64,000 nt of DNA from Pegoplata infirma. Its lineage: Eukaryota > Arthropoda > Insecta > Diptera > Anthomyiidae. Below the pieces are notes generated by a model. The model worked only from the letters and a program-made list of their open reading frames with translations, did not search any database and was not told the DNA's origin. Shown piece after piece: positions 39,131 through 47,626 of this stretch. The position numbers were made by a program, and so were the translations under genes. Numbering within the stretch: the stretch's first letter is position 1; each line of letters begins with the position of its first letter. Location of the stretch: assembly GCA_963921195.1 (NCBI GenBank), contig OY992537.1:149413841-149477840 (forward strand), given 5' to 3'.

Positions 39131-42100
39131 TATATTAGCTTTATCATGACAGAAAAAATTTAAGACTATCAGACTAGTATTAACAGATATTTATGCATTC
39201 ATATCAAAAATATTTTCGGGTTACTTGTAATAACTTGAAATGGCTATATCAAGGTTACAATTCTATCGTTTTCTAATGCCTTTGCACGAATTTAAATCTT
39301 TTTCAATTAAGTTTAAATAGAATAAAAGAGATTGCTCGATTTTAAATTTTTAAAAAAAAATTTTTTTTCAAAAATGATAAACTTGTAATTTTTCGTAGTC
39401 TGGAGACCTTTTACTTTCAACGGCTGTATCTCTGCAACTATTGCTTCGATTTTGAGAAACCCATTATTTAAGGTTTTTTGGAGACCCTCATCTTTAAATT
39501 GCTATAACTCGGTAAATAATGATCCGATTTTGACTCTATAAAAATTAGAATGCATAAGTATATTAGCTTTATCATGACAGAAAAAAATTAAGACTATCGG
39601 ACTAGTATTAACAGATATTTATGCATTCATATCAAAAATATTTTCGGGTTACTTGTAATAACTTGAAATGGCTATATCAAGGTTACCATTATATCGATTT
39701 CAAATGCCTTTGCACGAATTTAAATCTTTTTCAATAAAGTTTAATTCGAATAAAAGAGATTGCTCGATTTTAAATTTTTAAAAAAAATTATTTTTTCAAA
39801 AATGATAAACTTGTAATTTTTCGTAGTCTGGAGACCTTTTACTTTCAACGGCTGTATCTCTGCAACTATTGCTCCGATTTTGTCAAAATAACAAAAAAAT
39901 AAAAGATTGAGACTTTATCTTTCCTCTGGAACCAAATGTGAGACAATCGGGCTGGTACTTACAGAGATATATGCATTTATGCAAAGTTTTTTTTTCATTT
40001 TTATGAGAAACCCATTATTTAAGGTTTTTTGGAGACCCTCATTTTTAAATTGCTATAACTCTGTAAATAATGATCCGATTTTGACTCTATAAAAACTAGA
40101 AGGCATAAGTATATTAGCTTTATCATGACAGAAAAAAATTAAGACTATCGGACTAGTGTATTAACAGATATTTATGCATTCATATCAAAAATATTTTCGG
40201 GTTACTTGTAATAACTTGAAATGACTATATCAAGGTTACCATTCTATCGTTTTCTAATGCCTTTGCACGAATTTAAATCTTTTTCAATAAAGTTTAAATT
40301 GAATAAAAGAGATTGCTCGATTTTAAATTTTTAAAAAAATTTATTTTTTCAAAAATGATAGACTTGTAATTTTTCGTAGTCTGGAGACCTTTTACTTTCA
40401 ACGGCTGTATCTCTGCAACTATTGCTCCGATTTTGTCAAAATAACAAAAAAATAAAAGATTGAGACTTTATCTTTCCTCTGGAACCAAATGTGAGACAAT
40501 CGGGCTGGTACTTACAGAGATATATGCATTTATGCAAAGTTTTTTTTTTCATTTTTATGAGAAACCCATTATTTAAGGTTTTTTGGAGACCCTCATTTTT
40601 AAATTGCTATAACTCGGTAAATAATGATCCGATTTTGACTCTATAAAAATTAGAATGCATAAGTATATTAGCTTTATCATGACAGAAAAAAATTAAGACT
40701 ATCAGACTAGTATTAACAGATATTTATGCATTCATATCAAAAATATTTTCGGGTTACTTGTAATATCTTGAAATGGCTATATCAAGGTTACCATTATATC
40801 GCTTTCAAATGCCTTTGCACGAATTTAAATCTTTTTCAATAAAGTTTAAATAGAATAAAAGAGATTGCTCGATTTTAAATTTTTAAAAAAATTTATTTTT
40901 TCAAAAATGATAAACTTGTAATTTTTCGTAGTGTGGAGACCTTTTACTTTCAACGGCTGTATCTCTGCAACTATTGCTCCGATTTTGTCAAAATAACAAA
41001 AAAATAAAAGATTAAGACTTTATCTTTCCTCTGGAACCAAATGTGAGACAATCGGGCTGGTACTTACAGAGATATATGCATTTATGCAAAGTTTTTTTTT
41101 TTCATTTTTATGAGAAACCCATTATTTAAGGTTTTTTGGAGACCCTCATTTTTAAATTGCTATAACTCGGTAAATAATGATCCGATTTTGACTCTATAAA
41201 AACTAGAATGCATAAGTATATTAGCTTTATCATGACAGCAAAAAATTAAGACTATCGGACTAGTATTAACAGATATTTATGCATTCATATCAAAAATATT
41301 TTCGGGTTACTTGTAATAACTTGAAATGGCTATATCAAGGTTACCATTATTTCGATTTCAAATGCCTTTGCACGAATTTAAATCTTTTTCAATAAAGTTT
41401 AAATAGAATAAAAGAGATTTCTCGATTTTAAATTTTTAAAAAAATTTATTTTTTCAAAAATGATAAAGTTGTAATTTTTCGTAGTCTGGAGACCTTTTAC
41501 TTTCAACGGCTGTATCTCTGCAACTATTGCTCCGATTTTGTCAAAATAACAAAAAAATAAAAGATTGAGACTTTATCTTTCCTCTGGAACCAAATGTGAG
41601 ACAATCGGGCTGGTACTTACAGAGATATATGCATTTATGCAAAGTTTATTTTTCATTTTTATGAGAAACCCATTATTTAAGGTTTTTTGGAGACCCTCAT
41701 TTTTAAATTGCTATAACTCGGTAAATAATGATCCGATTTTGACTCTATAAAAACTAGAAGGCATAAGAATATTAGCTTTATCATGACAGAAAAAAATTAA
41801 GACTATCGGACTAGTATTAACAGATATTTATGCATTCATATCAAAAATATTTTCGGGTTACTTGTAATAACTTGAAATGGCTATATCAAGGTTACCATTA
41901 TTTCGATTTCAAATGCCTTTGCACGAATTTAAATTTTTTTCAATAAAGTTTAAATAGAATAAAAGAGATTGCTCGATTTTAAATTTTTAAAAAAATTTAT
42001 TTTTTCAAAATGATAAACTTGTAATTTTTCGTAGTCTGGAGACCTTTTACTTTCAACGGCTGTATCTCTGCAACTATTGCTCCGATTTTGTCAAAATAAC

Positions 42101-43693
42101 AAAAAAATAAAAGATTGAGACTTTATCTTTCCTCTGGAACCAAATGTGAGGCAATCGGGCTGGTACTTACAGAGATATATGCATTTATGCAAAGTTTTTT
42201 TTTTATTTTTATGAGAAACCCATTATTTAAGGTTTCTTGGAGACCCTCATTTTTAAATTGCTATAACTCGGTAAATAATGATCCGATTTTGATTCTATAA
42301 AAACTAGAATGCATAAGTATATTAGCTTTATCATGACAGAAAAAAATTAAGACTATCGGACTAGTATTAACAGATATTTATGCATTCATATCAAAAATAT
42401 TTTCGGGTTACTTGTAATAACTTGAAATGGCTATATCAAGGTTACCATTATATCGATTTCAAATGCCTTTGCACGAATTTAAATCTTTTTCAATAAAGTT
42501 TAATTAGAATAAAAGAGATTGCTCGATTTTAAATTTTTAAAAAAATTTATTTTTTCAAAAATGATAAACTTGTAATTTTTCGTAGTCTGGAGACCTTTTA
42601 CTTTCAACGGCTGTATCTCGCAACTATTGCTCCGATTTTGTCAAAATAACAAAAAAATAAAATATTGAGACTTTATCTTTCCTCTGGAACCAAATGTGAG
42701 GCAATCGGGCTGGTACTTACAGAGATATATGCATTTATTCAAAGTTTTTTTTTCATTTTTATGAGAAACCCATTATTTAAGGTTTCTTGGAGACCCTCAT
42801 TTTTAAATTGCTATAACTCGGTAAATAATGATCCGATTTTGCTATATCAAGGTTACCATTATATCAATTTCAAATGCCTTTGCACGAATTTAAATCTTTT
42901 TCAATAAAGTTTAATTAGAATAAAAGAGATTGCTCGATTTTAAATTTTTAAAAAAATTTATTTTTTCAAAAATGATAAACTTGTAATTTTTCGTAGTCTG
43001 GAGACCTTTTACTTTCAACGGCTGTATCTCTGCAACTATTGCTCCGATTTTGTCAAAATAACAAAAAAATAAAAGATTGAGACTTTATCTTTCCTCTGGA
43101 ACCAAATGTGAGACAATCGGGCTGGTACTTACAGAGATATATGCATTTATGCAAAGTTTTTTTTTCATTTTTATGAGAAACCCATTATTTAAGGTTTTTT
43201 GGAGACCCTCATTTTTAAATTGCTATAACTCGGTAAATAATGATGCGATTTTGACTCTATAAAAACTAGAATGCATAAGTATATTAGCTTTATCATGACA
43301 GAAAAAATTTAAGACTATCAGACTAGTATTAACAGATATTTATGCATTCATATCAAAAATATTTTCGGGTTACTTGTAATAACTTGAAATGGCTATATCA
43401 AGGTTACCATTCTATCGTTTTCTAATGCCTTTGCACGAATTTAAATCTTTTTCAATAAAGTTTAAATAGAATAAAAGAGATTGCTCGATTTTAAATTTTT
43501 AAAAAATTTTTTTTTTTCAAAAATGATAAACTTGTAATTTTTCGTAGTCTGGAGACCTTTTACTTTCAACGGCTGTATCTCTGCAACTATTGCTCCGATT
43601 TTGTCAAAATAACAAAAAAATAAAAGATTGAGACTTTATCTTTCCTCTGGAACCAAATGTGAGGCAATCGGGCTGGTACTTACAGAGATATAT
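39131..43693 (+). repeat. satellite array block 4 (about 8.3 monomers)
   Basis: Same monomer and orientation. Two units carry internal deletions: about 123 bp near 39456, where gattttg runs directly into agaaaccc, and 139 bp near 42840, where ccgattttg runs into ctatatcaagg. Variants ctctgtaaataatg and gactagtgtatt near 40059 and 40153 repeat those near 36641 and 36735, six monomers earlier once the SINE is subtracted. The block ends at the insertion of the 1.86-kb element. Confidence 0.96.
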
Positions 43694-43778
43694 GAGCAAT
43701 TGTTATTAACTTTTAATATTTAAGAAATAAAAAATTGCGATTTTTTTTTCGTGGCACATTGATAAGACTTTGTAGGTA

Positions 43779-43810
43779 AGGAGTGAGATCATAAAAATGT
43801 TAACACACAT
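43779..43810. repeat. left terminal inverted repeat of the DD37E element (32 bp)
   Basis: Perfect inverted match to 45044-45075. Similarity stops abruptly after 32 bp. It would be the transposase binding and cleavage site. Confidence 0.95.
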
Positions 43811-43933
43811 TTTTGCCTACAACTTTGGTGTAAAGCTTCCAAATTTTTTTTTTTTCGGCAGTTTACATTTTAAAAATATGTCAGTTAATAAATTAATTTA
43901 CATCATGAGTTTTAATTTGCAATTTTTTACACA

Positions 43934-44941
43934 ATGGACGATGAAAGAAAAGTGCGTTCAAAAATAATTAAATATTTTCAACAAAACCAAACATGGACAT
44001 ACAAAAAAATTGCCAAAGAAACTAATGTATGCCGCCAAACAGTTTCAAAAGTGGTAAAAAGGTATCTGGAACACCTAACAATTGAAAGGAAGCCGGGAAC
44101 AGGAACAACGACTGGTTATCGTAACATTGGTAAGGCATATAAAGTTAAAAGCATCCTTAAGAGAGCTCCTAACACATCTGGCAGAAAAACAGCTCGGTTA
44201 GCCCAATGCTCAGACTTTTTTGTACGTAAAGTGAAACGTAAGGCGGGACTAAAGTCCTACAAAGTTCAAAAAGTTCCCGATAGAAACGCTTTTAAAAATT
44301 TGGAGGCCAAAACCAGAGCTAGAAAATTGAAATCAAATTTTATAAAAAAATACAACTGTTGTGTAATGGACGACGAAACTTATGTCCTGGCTGATTTTGC
44401 GGAGCTCCCTGGTCAAGAATTTTATGTTTCCGATGTTCGAGGAAATGTTGCGGAAAAATTTCGGTCAAAAAATCAAACGAAATTCCCCAAAAAATTCCTA
44501 GTATGGCAAGCCATATGTAGCTGCGGCCAAAGAAGCCAGTCATTTGTGACATCTGGCTCTATAAACAGCGAAATTTATATCAAGGAGTGTTTGCAGAAGA
44601 GACTTCTTCCGTTCTTGAGTCAGCACAATGTATCCACTTACTTTTGGCCCGATTTAGCATCTTGTCACTACAGCCAGAAAGCGCTGGAGTGGTATAATGA
44701 TAATAATGTGGTTTTTGTACCAAGAGAGGCAAATCCACCAAACTGCCCGGAGCTCAGGCCAGTGGAGAGATATTGGGCTCTTGTTAAAAAAGAATTAAAG
44801 GGCACAAAAAAGGTCTCCCAGGACATGCAAGATTTCAAACGTAGATGGACCACCTGCTCTAAAAAGGTGACAGAAACTACCATAAAAGCCTTAATGGGAG
44901 GGTTTCCGGAAAAAGTGGATAACTTTGTTCGTAGTGGTTAG
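43934..44941 (+). CDS. DD37E Tc1/mariner-type transposase, full length (335 aa)
   Basis: Cuts and pastes the surrounding element at TA sites in the nucleus. The N-terminal third (about residues 15-115) is a paired-type DNA-binding region: a helix-turn-helix around TYKKIAKETNVCRQTVSKVV (23-42), a basic KPGTG linker (53-57), a second helical segment, and a basic RKVKRKAGLKSYK stretch (98-110) that could act as nuclear signal. The catalytic triad is visible as D147 in VMDDETY, D240 in FWPDLASCHY and E278 in RPVERYW. Exactly 37 residues separate the last two, defining the DD37E group first described in mosquitoes. The length is normal for the superfamily. The start ATG has a good context (acaATGg). 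No stop or frameshift interrupts the frame. The gene lies between the perfect inverted repeats, so the element appears autonomous. Activity is inferred, not shown. Confidence 0.95.
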   Translation: MDDERKVRSKIIKYFQQNQTWTYKKIAKETNVCRQTVSKVVKRYLEHLTIERKPGTGTTTGYRNIGKAYKVKSILKRAPNTSGRKTARLAQCSDFFVRKVKRKAGLKSYKVQKVPDRNAFKNLEAKTRARKLKSNFIKKYNCCVMDDETYVLADFAELPGQEFYVSDVRGNVAEKFRSKNQTKFPKKFLVWQAICSCGQRSQSFVTSGSINSEIYIKECLQKRLLPFLSQHNVSTYFWPDLASCHYSQKALEWYNDNNVVFVPREANPPNCPELRPVERYWALVKKELKGTKKVSQDMQDFKRRWTTCSKKVTETTIKALMGGFPEKVDNFVRSG

Positions 44942-44987
44942 AGTTCCATGCGGTTTTTTTGTTATGATTTTGTATTAAATTTTATTT

Positions 44988-44993
44988 AATAAA
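44988..44993 (+). promoter_or_regulatory. AATAAA polyadenylation signal of the transposase gene
   Basis: Lies 47 bp after the TAG stop and inside the right inverted repeat boundary, a usual position for a compact Tc1/mariner gene. Confidence 0.6.
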
Positions 44994-45043
44994 AATTTGG
45001 TTTGAAGTCTTAAAATTCAGTAGTCTGTTTTTTATTTAACTTT

Positions 45044-45075
45044 ATGTGTGTTAACATTTTTATGATCTCACTCCT
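45044..45075. repeat. right terminal inverted repeat of the DD37E element (32 bp)
   Basis: Perfect inverted match to 43779-43810, followed by the TA duplication. Confidence 0.95.
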
Positions 45076-46849
45076 TAAATAACATTAAAAATAAGTAACT
45101 CAAATCCGTCCGCGTGCATTTATTTGAGCGATCGCACCCAAAACTATGGCGGTTTAAAGTTAAAATTTTTAAAAAAATTGTCAAAATTACATTTTTTATC
45201 CGAAGTTAACCAAACGTACCATTTTGTATTATGCTTACCCAGAGCTAAAATACATATTCAAACATGCATAAAATCTTTGCTAAATATCGAGATATTTGCA
45301 TTTAACCAATTTTTTTCGGCACATTTTCCAATATTTTGGAAATAAAAATGTTTCCAGCGGTTTTATTTTTTTTTAGAAAAATATTACCAAATGCATTAAC
45401 AAAATCTCAACAAATTCTTAGTTAACAGCATTATTCTATCTCTAATAGGTAAGAAACCACAGTGGTTTAAAGGGAACATTTTTGAAAAAAAAAAAATTAA
45501 TAATTTTGAATTTATTTTTTTTTTTTAATGTTAAATGTCTGATTTTACAGTGTTGTCCTTCACTGAATATTGAAACTATTCAAAATATGATTAATAATGA
45601 CAATATTAAGGTTATTACAAAATATTTAAACGTTATTACTAATTTTATTAAGGTTATAAAAAATTTTAGCGATTTTTCGCGATTTTCGCGACTGCAAAAA
45701 TCAATGGACTAATTTTGAAATATTTTTCGAATAAGACATGTCAAAATCTATCAAAATACATTTCTGTTCTACTTTATTTTAAGTAATGTAAGATTTAATA
45801 TAACCATTAAATTTAAAAGTATCAAAAATTTAAAACCACCAAAAACCACTAAAACGTCAATTGTTTTTGGGTGCGAATGGATTGAAGATAAAGCATTAAA
45901 AATACTACCAAATGCGCTTTTCACTTGCCAATTTCGATAAGCGGCCTAGATGTGCCTTACAAAAAACGAAAAACAGAAAAACGCCGCGGAATTCGCCAAT
46001 ATTAACTTTTGATCAATGTTGCTTTCCATGATTTATTATATTTGCACATACCATTGTTTCTACATGTTCAACTTTCGGCCATGCACATTTGGCTGTCAAA
46101 TAATGCAAAACTAAAATATCGAAATTTTGCAAAAAATTTAAAAAGTTCATAAAATTTTTGCAATTGAATATTTTTTGGGTGCGTTTGTAAATCAAGTGGG
46201 AAATGGTAAATTATAAAGTTCACAAAGCATTCGGAACCATTCGGAATAAAACTGGGAGTGTGCCTCGCAAAAAACAGACTTTTTAAAAAATTCACGTTTT
46301 TTCTTCCCATCTTTGGAGAGCTGCAGCTTCGTAACCATTGCGAGCACATCACTCGAATCAGTCTCAGATTGTGCATATTTACAAGGGCTTTTACCATGTG
46401 TATTTGAATTTTAAAATTCCAGTTTGCACCAAAAGCTACAATCAAAAAACCTCGAAAAATTGAAAATTGAAAAAAATTGGTATCAAATATTTAGGTCCAT
46501 GTAACTTTTTTCTTATTGATGGCACATCCACTGAACCTACACCAAATAATTGCCCAAGTCTACTGATTAAACGGTATTAAATTTGGAGCAATAGCTTTAA
46601 CGCACCCAACAATATGGAACTTTGAACGAAAAATTTCATGAGAGTATCAAGCGATTTTTTTACATTTTTCAACTTTGCACGTTCCATACCATGAGATAAT
46701 GAGACAATTTGCGCTGTGCCTTTGCAGAATTATTCATTATGGTTCCCTTAACATACCTACATTCACAGGTACCACCTCGTTTACAAATAAAAATGTTATT
46801 GCGAAATTAGTAAAATATCACAAGCGTTAAAAGTTAATGACAAAAGTCC

Positions 46850-46951
46850 ATATGCATTTATGCAAAGTTTTTTTTTTCATTTTTATGAGAAACCCATTAT
46901 TTAAGGTTTTTTGGAGACCCTCATTTTTAAATTGCTATAACTCGGTAAATA
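46850..46951 (+). repeat. satellite fragment between two insertions
   Basis: About 100 bp of monomer (tatgcatttatgcaaag to aactcggtaaata) between the 1.86-kb element and the 229-bp MITE. It has the gttttttggag variant, whereas gaggcaatcg-type units such as the one left of the insertion normally continue with gtttcttggag. The interrupted monomer therefore appears chimeric. Confidence 0.9.
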
Positions 46952-47180
46952 CACCCAAAAAAAAACGTGGGTATTCAATACTAAAAATTTTACTAATTTT
47001 AGTCCAAAAGGACCTAGTGCAGAAATTGGTAACCAATACTAAAATTTTTAACTAATATTAGTCAAAACCAGTAAAAATTACTAATGTTAGTACTTTGAAG
47101 ATACTAAAATTAGTAACCAATTAGTAGATTTTGGTACAATATCACTTACTAAACCTTTTACTGTAGAATTATTTTGAGTG
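46952..47180. mobile_element. 229-bp MITE with TA target duplication
   Basis: Splits the monomer motif cggtaaataatgatg. TA at 46950-46951 and 47181-47182 is the duplication. The ends are short inverted repeats, CACCCAAAA on the left and CACTCAAAATAATT read inward from the right. The interior repeats variations of actaaaattagtaaccaat. There is no reading frame. TA duplication suggests mobilisation by a Tc1/mariner-type enzyme, but the ends do not match those of the DD37E element nearby, so that element is not its obvious partner. Confidence 0.8.
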
Positions 47181-47624
47181 TAATGATGCGATTTTGACTC
47201 TATAAAAACTAGAATGCATAAGTATATTAGCTTTATCATGACAGAAAAAATTTAAGACTATCAGACTAGTATTAACAGATATTTATGCATTCATATCAAA
47301 AATATTTTCGGGTTACTTGTAATAACTTGAAATGGCTATATCAAGGTTACAATTCTATCGTTTTCTAATGCCTTTGCACGAATTTAAATCTTTTTCAATT
47401 AAGTTTAAATAGAATAAAAGAGATTGCTCGATTTTAAATTTTTAAAAAAATTTTTTTTTTCAAAAATGATAAACTTGTAATTTTTCGTAGTCTGGAGACC
47501 TTTTACTTTCAACGGCTGTATCTCTGCAACTATTGCTCCGATTTTGTCAAAATAACAAAAAAATAAAAGATTGAGACTTTATCTTTCCTCTGGAACCAAA
47601 TGTGAGACAATCGGGCTGGTACTT
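47181..47624 (+). repeat. satellite fragment between MITE and retrotransposon
   Basis: About 440 bp of the standard monomer, of the tgatgcgatt type with ggttacaattc and caattaag variants, ending in ggctggtactt at the retrotransposon. Confidence 0.94.
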
Positions 47625-47626
47625 TT

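Larger units (their letters stand above)
43779..45075 (+). mobile_element. complete Tc1/mariner-superfamily transposon of the DD37E type, 1297 bp
   Basis: Perfect 32-bp terminal inverted repeats, starting AGGAGTGAGATCATAAAAAT, lie at 43779-43810 and 45044-45075. They are bounded by TA at 43777-43778 and 45076-45077. The second copy of the host element reads gtaggTAaataac (complement, at 62901-62902) with one TA, which is the empty site. A single uninterrupted transposase gene fills the middle, followed by a polyadenylation signal. Identical repeats, an intact frame and a clean duplication point to a recent, possibly still active insertion. It is nested in, and therefore younger than, the surrounding element. 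Confidence 0.95.
43694..46849 (+). mobile_element. 1.86-kb non-coding DNA element, copy 1, carrying a nested DD37E transposon
   Basis: Inserted into agagatatatgcattt. Flanking atat at 43690-43693 and 46850-46853 suggests a 4-bp duplication; a TA duplication with T...A termini fits equally well. The ends are imperfect inverted repeats: GAGCAATTGTTATTAAC on the left, GGACTTTTGTCATTAAC read inward from the right. Without the nested DD37E element the length is about 1857 bp. The inverted second copy at 61133-62985 is closely similar. A 125-codon frame on the minus strand (46068-46445) is present in both copies but starts at TTG and resembles nothing I know. The octamer CGCACCCA occurs four times (45133, 45868, 46176 and 46601), the middle two inverted. 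The superfamily is not identified. Confidence 0.8.

Noticed and set aside
44340..44883. Minus-strand frames of about 70 codons inside the transposase gene
   Set aside because: They are antisense shadows of the well-supported plus-strand transposase.
46068..46445. 125-codon frame conserved in both copies of the 1.86-kb element (also 61537-61914)
   Set aside because: It starts at TTG and has no recognisable domain. Two similar copies share it by recent descent. A coding remnant cannot be excluded, but I do not list it as a gene.
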